Source of the DNA: Kitasatospora humi | GTDB taxonomy: Bacteria; Actinomycetota; Actinomycetes; Streptomycetales; Streptomycetaceae | Direction: 5' to 3' | Length of the DNA: 64,000 nucleotides | NCBI RefSeq assembly: GCF_020907985.1 | Contig: NZ_JAJJPA010000017.1 | Location: 81,012 to 145,011 of the forward strand | Shown: one piece after another, positions 18,131-26,489 of the stretch | How positions within the stretch are numbered: the stretch's first letter is position 1 | Layout of the letters: each line of letters starts with the position of its first letter | Position numbers and translations under genes: made by a program | Notes under the pieces: model-generated | Told to the model about the DNA's origin: nothing | Databases searched by the model: none | Seen by the model: the letters and a program-made list of their open reading frames with translations, nothing else

Positions 18131-18150
18131 GCGGGTTCCTCGGGAAGACG

Positions 18151-18182
18151 GACCACGACCCGCCATTTGACGGGCCGTGGTC
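18151..18182 (-). terminator. Hairpin between the amylase and the maltokinase-cap gene
   Basis: GACCACGACCCG (18151-18162) pairs with CGGGCCGTGGTC (18171-18182), 11 of 12 positions, 8-base loop. It lies about 30 bp after the natural amylase stop and probably ends that transcript. Confidence 0.6.
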
Positions 18183-18213
18183 GAGATTGTCCCAGAGCCG
18201 GCTCAGGCCCTGG

Positions 18214-20006
18214 TCACCAGCTGTCGTTGTTCGTCGCGCTGCCCGAACCGCCGGTGGTGAAGTACTTGTTGCCGCCCGGTTCCCAGACCACGAGCCGTCC
18301 GGGTTCTTGATGACGTACTTGTACTCGACGTAGGTGTTGGCCGGCAGCGTGACGGTGCCGCTCCAGACCGGGTAGCCGGCCGAGGAGAGCGGGATCGCCT
18401 GGTTGGTGTTCCAGCTGCCGAGGGCCGGGATCGAGCCCACCAGGTAGACGTTCTGGCCGAACGCGGTGGTCTCGTTGACGTTGAAGGTCTGGCCCACCGT
18501 GCCGGCGACCGCCTTCGGGCTGTACAGCGCCACGGCGTCCATCGCCGGGACGGTGACGGTGGCGGTGCCGTTGGCGGCCACGGTGACGGTCGAGCCGGAG
18601 CAGGCGCCGGTGGCCGGGGTCAGGTCGCCGTGGATGATGTCGCAGTACGTGCCCGCGGGCAGTCCGGTCGCCACGGTGACGGTCTTGGCGCTGCTCTCGT
18701 TGTTGATCGCGATCCAGCCCCGGTTGCCCCGGCTGAAGGCGATCAGGTTGCTGCCGTCGTCGTACCAGTTGCCGACCGACTGGCCGGCCGTGGCGTTGTG
18801 CCAGCCGACCATGTTGGCGATGCCCTGGTTGCGGTGGGTGCAGAACCAGCCGTTGGAGCAGTCGGTGTTGGTGACGAACCCGTTGGCGTCGGCCGGCGGG
18901 GAGTCGTCGCTGTTGGTCCAGGTGAAGCTGGAGTACACCTGCGGGACGTCGTAGCCCCAGGCCAGCTCGAAGAGGTTGGCCAGGATGTAGGGGGCGCCGC
19001 TCTTGTAGTCGAGGGTGCTGCCGTTGCGCTCGGTGTCGTGGTTGGTCACCATCGAGGTCGAGCTGCCGGGCGGCTCCAGGCCCCAACTCTGGCCGAAGCT
19101 CTTCAGGTTGGCGATGTTGCCGGTGAACTGTGCCTTCAGGTCGTCGGCGTAGGTGAACTCGATGACGCTGCCGTTCGACTCGAACGCGCCGGGCGCGAGC
19201 GAGCCGGAACTGCCCGGGATGACCTCCTGGTAGACGTACGGCCGGCTGTTGGTCCAGGTGGTGTTGTGCACCTGGGCCAGGATCGCCGCCATGTCGGCCT
19301 GGGCGATGTGCTTGGCCGCGTCCATCCGGAAGCCGTCGACGCCCACGGACACCAGGCTGTTGAGGTAGCCGGCCTCGGTCTGGCGGACGTGGCTGCTCTC
19401 CGTGTAGAGGTCCTCCAGGTTGGACAGGTCGCACTCCTGCACCTGCTGGACGTTGTTCCAGTCGTTGATCGACAGGTCCGCGTTCGGGCAGTTCGCCGGG
19501 TAGGCGTGGAAGTCGGCGGAGCTGTAACCCGGCTGGGAGTAACTCTCGTTGGCGGAGTTGAAGGTGTCGCCGCCGTACGAGTCGGTGCTGGTGTTGTTGT
19601 TGCCGGCCATGTGGTTGAGCACGGCGTCCGCGTACACCTTGACGCCGGCGTTGTGGCAGGCCGTCACCATGGACGCGAACTGCGTGGCGGTGCCCATCCG
19701 GCTGTTGAGGTCGTAGCCGACCGGCTGGTACACCTCCCACCACGGGTGGCTGCTCTGGTTGAGCCGGATCGAGTCCTGGGGTGGCGCGACCTCGACCGCG
19801 CCGTAGCCCTTCGGGCCGAGGACGGTGGTGCACTCGTTGGCCACGGAGGGCCAGTTCCACTCGAAGAGGTTGGCGATCACGTCGCCGCCGTCGGGGGCGC
19901 TGGTCGCATGGGCGGCGGTCGGGGCGGTGAGCGGCAGTACGGCGCCGCTGAGCAGGGCGCCGGCCACCATCAGGGCGGCTCGACCGCGCCGGCGGGCTCG
20001 CTTCAT
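18214..20006 (-). pseudogene. Secreted alpha-amylase (GH13) with C-terminal CBM20, frameshifted near the end
   Basis: Extracellular endo-alpha-1,4-glucanase. ATG at 20006 has AGGAGAG 8 bases upstream and starts a twin-arginine-like basic signal peptide (MKRARRRGRAALMVAGALL ending near AHAT). GH13 motifs are intact: DAVLNHMAG, GVDGFRMDAAKHIA (nucleophile Asp), VYQEVIPG (acid Glu) and MVTNHDTERN. A CBM20 starch-binding module follows (GQNVYLVGSIPALGSWN). At about 18290 one base is missing from the run that should encode GSVVWEPGGNKYFTTGGSGS. The frame then leaves the CBM20 and reads on, out of register, to a stop at 17448. The normal stop would be at 18214. This is either a real mutation trimming the last strand of CBM20 or a sequencing error; the catalytic domain is unaffected. 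Confidence 0.85.
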
Positions 20007-20457
20007 GTGGGGGTCTCTCCTGGGCTGGCGGCCCCGGCCACGGGCAACCGGTTGCCGGGCAGCGCGAAGCGTCGGCGCAGCGTCGCGCGAACACGCCAGG
20101 AGGCCGTGGGGAGCCTGGGGGTGGGTGGTGCCCCGGGCAGGTTTGGGGGACCGCCCGGAGCCCGGCAGGCCGTTCGCCGCGCCGAGGTCCCACCCGGCGC
20201 CGACGACCGACCGGGAGCCGCACGGCACGTGGACCGCCCGGCTCCCTCGCCGGTGCGGCGAGCCACTCTGCTGGGGAGGGCAGCCGCCGCGCAGCAGACC
20301 TTCTCGCGTGCCGGTGTGGGCGTCAAGGGGGAGTGCAGCCGGTTGCCGAAAGTTGCTGCAAATAGTTACATGGGGCGCGAGTGCGGGCCCGCACCGGCCT
20401 GGACGGCACCGGGCCCGCCGCAACGGGGGTGCGGCGGGCCTGCGGCGAGGGCGACGG
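20007..20457. other. Amylase upstream region with candidate operator and promoter
   Basis: 450 bp without a gene. On the minus strand TTGCAGCAACTTTCGGCAA lies at about 20343-20361. It is followed 15 bp later by TTGACG (20326-20321) and, after 17 bp, GAAGGT (20303-20298). Starch-regulated streptomycete genes often carry TTGCAG-type repeats bound by LacI-family MalR/Reg1, so this may be the amylase control site with a leader of some 285 nt. The assignment is tentative. Confidence 0.4.
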
Positions 20458-20961
20458 CTACCGTCGGCGGCGAGCCTGGGCGGCCTGCCGGCGCTCGTGG
20501 TCCAACCAGGCACCGCGCTCGTTGACGGTGCGGGCGGTGAAGATGTCCGGAAGTGCGGCGCCCAGCAGGTAGCCGGCCATGACCGGAAGGACGACGAAGC
20601 CCAGCAGAATCACCGGCAGTTGCCCGGCTCTGGCGAGCCCAAGGCCTCGAGCCCTCTTGTGGCGTAGATCCTCCGGCGTTGGCGGCGAGGCAGCCCGGCG
20701 GAGGAACTCGCGCACCCCGAGGCCGATAGCGGCCGCGGTGGCACCCACCAGGATGACTGTGGCCACCGGCCGCCATCGCCCCCAGCCCGTGCTGAGATGG
20801 ACGAACAGGTAGCTGCCCAGACCGGCCATATAGGCAACCACCGCGAGCTGGATCAGTGCCAAGCAGACCCGACGTAGCCAGTAGCCGGCGCCCCTGCGGT
20901 ACCAGCTGCGGCCGAGGAGGGGGAGGGCCTCGACCGGCTCAGAAGAGGCTGCTGATCCCAT
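20458..20961 (-). CDS. Hypothetical multi-pass membrane protein, downstream partner of the WXG-like protein
   Basis: 167 residues with no family I recognise. A short polar N-terminus is followed by hydrophobic helices at LALIQLAVVAYMAGLGSYLF, VATVILVGATAAAIGLGV and LPVILLGFVVLPVMAGYLLG, then a basic, Arg-rich C-terminal tail (HERRQAAQARRRR). The ATG at 20961 lies inside the preceding gene, giving a 23-bp overlap and probable translational coupling. A small membrane protein coupled to a secreted WXG-type protein with a glycine-rich hydrophobic domain fits the pattern of an immunity protein, or of a membrane partner for secretion. Neither is proven. Confidence 0.65.
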   Translation of the reverse strand: MGSAASSEPVEALPLLGRSWYRRGAGYWLRRVCLALIQLAVVAYMAGLGSYLFVHLSTGWGRWRPVATVILVGATAAAIGLGVREFLRRAASPPTPEDLRHKRARGLGLARAGQLPVILLGFVVLPVMAGYLLGAALPDIFTARTVNERGAWLDHERRQAAQARRRR

Positions 20962-22234
20962 GCCAGACTCCCTTCGCCGCTCCCGACACCATGCCCCCGA
21001 TTGCCTTGCCCGTCTGAGTAACGGAGTGGACGGTGCCGTCCCAGATCCCTCCCGCCACGCCGTGATTGTGGATGTCCTCGCTCCAATGCTCGTGGAACAC
21101 CTTGTCCGTGAAGGTTCCTACACCCACGATGACGATGCCGCCGATCGCGGCCACTGACACCGCACCCTCCACTGGCAGCGCGGCGACAGCGACCCCGGCG
21201 GCGACGGCCCCGGCACCGAGCCCCACCAGTCCACCGCCGACGTCCACCAGCAGCGAGTGGCCCCAAGACCAGCCTTCCTGGTGGTCGGTGTTGGCCTCCA
21301 ATGCCCCGCCGGCGACCGTGGCGGCGATGTCCACCACCGGGATTTCCCTGAGGAACTTCGGTGCGCCGTCGACCAGTTCAACGCCCTTGGCGGCATCGGC
21401 CAGCTTGTAGTTGAGCTGCCTGTCGTAGGGTAGGAACGGGCTGCCGCTCTCCGCCTTGGATATCTCGCTCTCCAGGCCGGTCAGCTCGTCAGCGGCCTTC
21501 TGCCACTCGCCGCGCAGCTGGAAGAGCTTGGGCAGGTTCTGCTTGGCGGTCTTCAGCTTCGCCTCTTCGTCCGCCAGGGAGTTGAGTGCGGCTTCGTGCT
21601 TGGCTTGCGCATCCGGGAGCTTCTTCGCGGCATCCAAGCCAAGCGAACGCTCCTCATCGGTTTTGGCGGTCCAGAGCGCGCGCAGGTAGTCGGCGACCAC
21701 GATCTTGTCGCCGGTGCCCATCGGCTTGCTCGGGTCGATGCTCGCGTAGAGGTCGTCCAGTGCCTTCAGCGCGTCGATCCGCGCCTGTTGGGCAGTGGTC
21801 ATCGACTCGTTGTAGAAGGTGGCGTAGTCGTGCAGGTTGCCGATCGCGGTCTGCTCGGCCGCGCTGGGCGGGTCGTTGGTGGCCAGCTGCCCCGGCACAC
21901 CGTTCGGGCCGACGGGTACGCCCTTGCGGGTGGCCACGTCGGCCGCGTTCTGCAGCACGGTGTTGGCGGCGGACAGCCGGTTCCCGAGGTCGGTGAGGAC
22001 CTTGCCGACTGCCTCCACCAGCTCCGCGAAGCCGCCCGCCGCCATCGAGGAAGTGCTCCAGGACGAGCGGAAGTTGTCGGCCGCGCTGCCACTCCAGCCC
22101 GCGTCCGTCACCAGCGAGTCGACCTTGGAGTTCAGCGGTTGGACCACCGCGTCCAAGTCCTTCTTGGCGCCCGTCAAGGTGCTGCCCATGTTCAGCAGCC
22201 CACCGATGTCGCCGCCGACCCAGCTGTCCGTCAT
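20939..22234 (-). CDS. WXG100-type N-terminus with helical core and glycine-rich hydrophobic C-terminal domain
   Basis: 431 residues. Residues 1-100 look like a WXG100/ESX module, with DAGWSGSAADNFRSSW supplying the WxG turn between two helices. Residues about 145-265 are charged and helical (coiled-coil-like, LADEEAKLKTAKQNLPKLFQ). Residues about 300-431 are a glycine/alanine-rich hydrophobic region (VDVGGGLVGLGAGAVAAGVA, VSVAAIGGIVIVGVGTFTDK) followed by FHEHWSEDIHNHGVAGGIWD and a Gly-rich end. This C-terminal arrangement recurs in Streptomyces type VII-type proteins and resembles a membrane-inserting toxin domain. The ATG at 22234 has GGGGAG 7 bases upstream. The exact activity is unknown. 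Confidence 0.75.
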   Translation of the reverse strand: MTDSWVGGDIGGLLNMGSTLTGAKKDLDAVVQPLNSKVDSLVTDAGWSGSAADNFRSSWSTSSMAAGGFAELVEAVGKVLTDLGNRLSAANTVLQNAADVATRKGVPVGPNGVPGQLATNDPPSAAEQTAIGNLHDYATFYNESMTTAQQARIDALKALDDLYASIDPSKPMGTGDKIVVADYLRALWTAKTDEERSLGLDAAKKLPDAQAKHEAALNSLADEEAKLKTAKQNLPKLFQLRGEWQKAADELTGLESEISKAESGSPFLPYDRQLNYKLADAAKGVELVDGAPKFLREIPVVDIAATVAGGALEANTDHQEGWSWGHSLLVDVGGGLVGLGAGAVAAGVAVAALPVEGAVSVAAIGGIVIVGVGTFTDKVFHEHWSEDIHNHGVAGGIWDGTVHSVTQTGKAIGGMVSGAAKGVWHGISSLF

Positions 22235-22307
22235 GCCCTGCTCCCCATCGCCCGTGCCTCCCCCGTCGGCGCCCACGGTCCGTCGCCGTACGGCCGCTCC
22301 GTGGCTG

Positions 22308-22598
22308 TCACATCAAGTCCTCGAACACGCCGTGCACATCGACGTCGTTGCGCTGGTAGGAGTCGTGGGTGGTCTTCAGCTTGTCGCCGTTGGCCTCGAT
22401 CACCCCGGCCAGCTTGGCGTGCAGGCCGGCGATCGCCTCCATCATCGAGGTGATCGCGTTGTCCAGGCCGCCGTCGCCGGAGGCGGCGATCGGCGGTGCG
22501 ACGCTCGTCTTGAGGTTGGCGTAGGTCTGGGCCTCGGTGTGGAACGTGGTGGCCATCGACTGCAGGTCGCCCAGCACCAGCTCGAACTGACCGCTCAT
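22308..22598 (-). CDS. WXG100-like small helical protein (possible type VII secretion partner)
   Basis: 96 residues, all predicted helical, MSGQFELVLGDLQSMATTFH then AITSMMEAIAGLHAKLAGVI and THDSYQRNDVDVHGVFEDLM. Size and two-helix layout match ESX/WXG100 partner proteins, although a clear WxG turn is absent and the family may be one of the DUF-type relatives. Its ATG at 22598 overlaps the stop of the upstream gene by four bases (ATGA), so the two are translationally coupled. The larger WXG-type protein follows 73 bp downstream. A role as secretion partner or chaperone for that protein is inferred from position only. Confidence 0.65.
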   Translation of the reverse strand: MSGQFELVLGDLQSMATTFHTEAQTYANLKTSVAPPIAASGDGGLDNAITSMMEAIAGLHAKLAGVIEANGDKLKTTHDSYQRNDVDVHGVFEDLM

Positions 22599-22954
22599 CG
22601 CGCCACCACCCCGGCGGCCGTGGCGTACTGGTCGAGGTCCTGCGGGCTCCAGGTGCGGGTGCCGGGCGGCAGCTCGGGGTCCAGGTAGACCGGTGCATAG
22701 CCGGCGCCGCGCATCAGCTGCACGAACGAGCGGGCGGGCACCGCGATCCACGGCTGCGCCTCGCCCAGTGCCGCCACCAGCTTCTCGGTGCTGGTGAAGG
22801 CGACCGGCACCGGCCCGCCGAGCGAGCTCTGCAGCAGCTCGAAGCCGATCTGCGGTGCGACCTGCGGGTCGGCCGGGTAGCGCGGATGGGCGGGGACGTA
22901 GACCGGGGTGTCCGGGGCTATCGCACCGGCTGCCGTCATGGCTTGCTCGATCAC
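22595..22954 (-). CDS. SAV_915/SseB-like protein
   Basis: 119 residues. DTPVYVPAHPRYPADPQVAP and GPVPVAFTSTEKLVAALGEA, then AQPWIAVPARSFVQLMRGAG and APVYLDPELPPG, match the SseB-type N-terminal domain found in streptomycete SAV_915 proteins. The GTG at 22954 was chosen because GGGAGGAA precedes it by five bases; longer starts lack a site. It is first in a four-gene minus-strand cassette and is coupled (ATGA) to the WXG-like gene. SseB-like domains are often found beside ESX genes, so a regulatory or chaperone function is plausible but unshown. Confidence 0.6.
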   Translation of the reverse strand: MIEQAMTAAGAIAPDTPVYVPAHPRYPADPQVAPQIGFELLQSSLGGPVPVAFTSTEKLVAALGEAQPWIAVPARSFVQLMRGAGYAPVYLDPELPPGTRTWSPQDLDQYATAAGVVAR

Positions 22955-23192
22955 CTGTTCCTCCCGTGGGGTTCGCGTCGCCGTCAGGCCCCGGCGACCG
23001 GGTATGACGGTAACACTGCGAACTGACACGGACACGGATGGGTGAGGAGCGTCGGTGGGTCAGGCGCTCCGCCGGGCACAGTGGGTGACGGCGGAATCGA
23101 TGCACCGGTGGCGCCGATGGAGAAGGTGTGCAGGTGGCCGCCGTCCGTTGGGCGTCCCGTGCTGCGGCTGCCGGCCGTCGGCGGTGGCCCGG

Positions 23193-23858
23193 TCACGCGG
23201 GCGCTTCGCCGTCGGCCGAGCGCCTGGCGGCCAACTCCTTCGCCTCCAGCGGGAGTGCCTCGGCGACCAGGAGGCGCGGCAGCAGCTCCGGCTCCAGGGT
23301 CAGGGCGCGGAACACGAGTTCGACCGTCACGTCGTGGCCGGGGCGGTGGACGATCTCGATCTGGTCGGCGGCGTGGATCTCGCCGGGGTGGATCACCCGC
23401 AAGTACGCCCCCGGGCGGGCGGCTTCGGTGAACCGCCTGAGCCAGCCGTCCCGGCCGAGCCAGCCCTGGAACGTCGCGCACGGGATCCGTGGGCAGGACA
23501 CCTCCAGGGCGACGTCCGGCCCGATCCGCCAACGCTCCCCGATCAGGGCGCCGTTGACGTCCACGCCCAGGGTGGTCAGGTTCTCACCGAAAACGCCGTT
23601 CGGCAGCGGCCTTTCCAACTCCGCCTCCCAGGAGTCGAGTTCTTCGCGGGCGTAGGCGTAGACGGCCTGGTCGGCGCCGCCGTGGTTCCTGACGTCGTAC
23701 GCCCGGTCCCCGGCGAGGCCGACCTCCCCGGCGCCCTTGGGGCCGGGTGCGCGGACGGCGACCGGGCCCTGCACGGGCCGCTTGTCGATGCCGGTCGTGC
23801 TGGAGCTCTTCCACGGATTGGGTCGGGGCCTGCCGACGTTGACGGAGAGCAGCGTCAT
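23193..23858 (-). CDS. MOSC-domain protein (YiiM-like)
   Basis: 221 residues. The MOSC beta-barrel is seen in VNVGRPRPNPWKSSSTTGID, AGDRAYDVRNHGGADQAVYA, FGENLTTLGVDVNGALIGER and SCPRIPCATFQGWLGRDGWL with its conserved cysteine. MOSC proteins of the YiiM type carry sulfur or bind molybdenum cofactor and reduce N-hydroxylated bases such as 6-N-hydroxyaminopurine. Start at ATG 23858 (MTLLSVNVGRPR) fits the family. No electron-transfer partner lies nearby. Its right neighbour is the desaturase on the same strand, 58 bp away, but a functional link is not evident. Confidence 0.88.
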   Translation of the reverse strand: MTLLSVNVGRPRPNPWKSSSTTGIDKRPVQGPVAVRAPGPKGAGEVGLAGDRAYDVRNHGGADQAVYAYAREELDSWEAELERPLPNGVFGENLTTLGVDVNGALIGERWRIGPDVALEVSCPRIPCATFQGWLGRDGWLRRFTEAARPGAYLRVIHPGEIHAADQIEIVHRPGHDVTVELVFRALTLEPELLPRLLVAEALPLEAKELAARRSADGEAPA

Positions 23859-23916
23859 GGGGGGTGACAGTAAGGGACCTTCCGCGTTGCCGCGACCCGT
23901 TTCCCACCGGCGGCCG

Positions 23917-25008
23917 TCAGCCGGCGGCGCGGATCGGCTCACCGGTGCGGTGCAGGTGGGTGAGGATCTCGCGGTAGGAGCGGACGAGGCCGGTCTCGTA
24001 GTAGGGGATGTCCTTCTCCGCGCAGAAATCCTTGGTGAGCTGCGCCGCACGGCGGAGCGCGGGGGTCGGCATGTTGGGGAAGAGGTGGTGCTCGATCTGG
24101 TAGTTGAGCCCGCCCATGAAGGTGTCGACGAGGACGCCGGTGAGAGCGCCGCCGCGCACGTTGCGGGAGGTCAGCACCTGGCGGCGGAGGAAGTCGAGCT
24201 TCATCTCCGGCGTCACCATCAGCATGCCCTTGTGGTTGGGAGCGAAGACGCAGCCGAGGTGCAGCCCCAGCAGCGCCTGGTGGACGCCGATGAAGGCGAG
24301 CGCCTTGCCCGGCGGGAGAGCGGCGAAGACCAACCCGAAGTAGGCCGCGAAGTGCGCAACCAGCAGGGTGCCTTCGAGGTACGGGCGCTTCATCGAAGGG
24401 CTGCGGAGGGCACGGAAGCTGTTGTAGCTGAGGTTGAGCCCCTCCAGCAGCAGCAACGGGAAGAAGAGGTACGCCTGCCGCCTTCCCACGAACCTGGCGA
24501 GCCCGCTCGCCCGGCTCGCCTGCCGCCTGGACCAGACCACGATGTCGGGCGAGACATCCGGGTCGCGCTCCTCGTGGTTGGGATTGGCGTGGTGGCGGGT
24601 GTGCTTGCTCATCCACCAGCCGTAGCTCATCCCCATCAGCAGGTTGGCGGCGAGGCGGCCGCCGATCTCGCTGTGGCGGTGCCGTTCGAACACCTGCCGG
24701 TGCGCCAAGTCATGGGACAGCAAGCCGATCTGGGCGAAGACGAGGGCCATCCCCGCGGCGACGAGCAGTTGCAGCCAGGTGTCGCCGAGCGCGAACAGCG
24801 CCCACCAGCCGCCGCCGAACGCGGCCAGCACCAGGCCGCAGCGCACGGTGTAGTAGACCGGCCGCCGATCGAGCAGCCCCTCGGCGGCCATCCGGCGGCT
24901 CAGCTGGGCGAAGTCGCTGCCGCCGGAGGCCGGTTGCGGATTGTTCCAGCGCGGTTCGGTGGCGTCCGGCATCGTCGCGGATCCTGCGCTCATGGACTCG
25001 GTACTCAT
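23917..25008 (-). CDS. Membrane fatty-acid desaturase
   Basis: 363 residues, acyl-lipid/linoleoyl-type desaturase with a di-iron site held by three histidine boxes: HDLAH (99-103), HTRHH (136-140) and QIEHHLFP near the C-terminus. Hydrophobic pairs flank them (VRCGLVLAAFGGGWWALFAL, TLLVAHFAAYFGLVFAALPP). It introduces a double bond into membrane acyl chains using oxygen and reduced ferredoxin or cytochrome. ATG at 25008 gives MSTESMSAGSATMPD; later ATGs at residues 6 and 13 are possible. Cold-induced expression is common for the family but no site is seen here. Regiospecificity cannot be read. Confidence 0.9.
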   Translation of the reverse strand: MSTESMSAGSATMPDATEPRWNNPQPASGGSDFAQLSRRMAAEGLLDRRPVYYTVRCGLVLAAFGGGWWALFALGDTWLQLLVAAGMALVFAQIGLLSHDLAHRQVFERHRHSEIGGRLAANLLMGMSYGWWMSKHTRHHANPNHEERDPDVSPDIVVWSRRQASRASGLARFVGRRQAYLFFPLLLLEGLNLSYNSFRALRSPSMKRPYLEGTLLVAHFAAYFGLVFAALPPGKALAFIGVHQALLGLHLGCVFAPNHKGMLMVTPEMKLDFLRRQVLTSRNVRGGALTGVLVDTFMGGLNYQIEHHLFPNMPTPALRRAAQLTKDFCAEKDIPYYETGLVRSYREILTHLHRTGEPIRAAG

Positions 25009-25153
25009 GACGACGAGCCTGCTGGTTCGGGCGCAAGCGGAGAACGGGGGCAGCACCCGACTCCCGAAGGGGGTTAACCCCCCGTCGCGACTGGGGTGGC
25101 CCCACTACCACTCAACGATGGAGGCGCGGGGTCTGCCGGTATGGCACGCCCCG

Positions 25154-25357
25154 TCAGAGGACGTCGGGAGTCCGGAGGGTGGAGACGAAGGCCTGCCAGG
25201 AGCCGGCGGGGAAGACGAGGGCGGGGCCTTGGGGGTCCTTGGAGTCTCGGATGGCCATGCCGCCGGAGGCGGTGAGTCTCGACTCGACGCACTCGTTGGC
25301 CTGGGCGCTGTAGCTGCTCTTGTACCAGCCGCGAGTGTCGATCTCCGGAGCAGTCAT
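25154..25357 (-). CDS. DUF397 protein
   Basis: 67 residues. RGWYKSSYSAQANECVESRL is the DUF397 signature, with AIRDSKDPQGPALVFPAGSW next and a terminal FVSTLR. ATG at 25357 has GAGGTG 8 bases upstream. It lies 29 bp after the XRE/DUF5753 gene on the same strand, the standard pairing of streptomycetes. DUF397 partners act with Scr1-type XRE regulators in the few cases studied, sometimes as antitoxin-like or anti-regulator peptides. Here it presumably modulates that regulator. Confidence 0.92.
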   Translation of the reverse strand: MTAPEIDTRGWYKSSYSAQANECVESRLTASGGMAIRDSKDPQGPALVFPAGSWQAFVSTLRTPDVL

Positions 25358-25386
25358 GCGTGGACACCTCGTGTCTGTTCGACTTC

Positions 25387-26244
25387 TCAAACTTCTGCCG
25401 CGATAGCGGCGATCATATCGAGCGACTGCGCCGGATCGAGGGCCGAGGAACGAAGGTAGTCGAAGACAAGGCTGTAGCCGTCGAGCTCTGCTGGCTCCTC
25501 GAGGTAGTGACTACTGGTCAGGTTCTCCACGAAGACTGCGCCGGGCAGGGCCGAGTCGGTGAAGCCGATCATCACGAACCCACCGCACGCACCAGCAGTT
25601 GCGCCGCCGCTGAGTGGCATGACTTGCAGTGTGACGCTCGGCTGTTGCGCCGCCTGCACAAGGTGGTCGAGCTGGGCTCGAAGCACTTCGCTGCTGCCCA
25701 CTGGGCAGCGGAGGGCTGGTTCCCAGATGATCGCCCAGAAGCGAGCCGGATTGTCGGCCCGGAGTACCTCCTTCCGTTCCATGCGGATCTTGACGAGTTG
25801 GTCGATCCGCTCGGGCCGTACAGCGGCGGGGTTGGCTTCGAGTAGGGCACGGGCGTAGTCCTCGGTTTGTAGCAGCCCTGGAACGACCACTGGCTGCCAG
25901 GTCCGGATGTACCGGGCGTCCCGCTCGAGATCCAAGTAGTCCGCGTAGATGGGCGGGATCGTATCCCCGTAGTCGTGCCACCACCCGCGCTTCTTGCTCT
26001 CGCGGGCCAATTCTTCGAGGCTGTCACGGGTTTGCTGGTTCGAGATCCCGTACAGGTCGAGCAGTACGCCGAGATCCAGCCGGCGGATGCCGGAGGCCCC
26101 GGTTTCGATCCGGCTGATCTTGGCACGGGAACACTTGAGCGCGTCAGCGGCGTCATCGGTTGACTTCTTCACCGCTTCGCGCATGCGCCGAAGTTCCGCT
26201 CCGAGGCGGCGGCTTCGGACTGTGGGCCTTGATTCTTCCGGCAC
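25387..26244 (-). CDS. XRE-family regulator with DUF5753 (Scr1-type)
   Basis: 285 residues. An N-terminal helix-turn-helix (RLGAELRRMREAVKKSTDDA, ALKCSRAKISRIETGASGIR) is followed by the DUF5753 ligand-like domain (RYIRTWQPVVVPGLLQTEDY, ALLEANPAAV, WEPALRCPVG, LQVMPLSGGATAGACGGFVM). The GTG at 26244 is chosen because AGGAGG precedes it by five bases. It forms a regulatory unit with DUF397 downstream and a divergent HATPase gene. Such trios number in dozens per Streptomyces genome and affect development or antibiotic production in some. A cluster of TTGCA repeats lies just upstream and may be its binding site. Confidence 0.92.
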   Translation of the reverse strand: MPEESRPTVRSRRLGAELRRMREAVKKSTDDAADALKCSRAKISRIETGASGIRRLDLGVLLDLYGISNQQTRDSLEELARESKKRGWWHDYGDTIPPIYADYLDLERDARYIRTWQPVVVPGLLQTEDYARALLEANPAAVRPERIDQLVKIRMERKEVLRADNPARFWAIIWEPALRCPVGSSEVLRAQLDHLVQAAQQPSVTLQVMPLSGGATAGACGGFVMIGFTDSALPGAVFVENLTSSHYLEEPAELDGYSLVFDYLRSSALDPAQSLDMIAAIAAEV

Positions 26245-26305
26245 ACGATCCTCCTTTGCTGAAGGCCAGTCTGCCCGTTGTCCGGCGGCGGAGCGGGCAG
26301 GCAAG

Positions 26306-26361
26306 TTGCATCGTTGCAGTCGTTTCGCTTGCATACTGCACCATGCAGGAGCAGACTGCAA
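26306..26361. promoter_or_regulatory. Cluster of TTGCA-type half-sites between the XRE and ATPase genes
   Basis: TTGCAT (26306-26311), TTGCAG (26314-26319), TTGCAT (26329-26334), ACTGCA (26335-26340), ATGCAG (26343-26348) and CTGCAA (26357-26362) fall within about 55 bp, in both orientations. They lie between divergent genes, so they may be operator sites for the XRE regulator. No binding data. Confidence 0.4.
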
Positions 26362-26489
26362 AGGGTAGTCGGTCGGATCGTCTCCGTAATGGCGGCGATC
26401 CGTCGCGTCGGGCATTCCTTTGCCCATACCCAATAGTCGCGCTTCGCGCTCAAATCCCTTCACCTGCACAACCGTTAGGGAGCACCACC

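Noticed and set aside
17448..20513. 1021-codon frame as a single amylase fused to a second protein
   Set aside because: The fused tail is out-of-frame reading of the CBM20 end and of the maltokinase-cap gene after a one-base loss; the upstream part lacks a signal peptide and lies before the real start at 20006.
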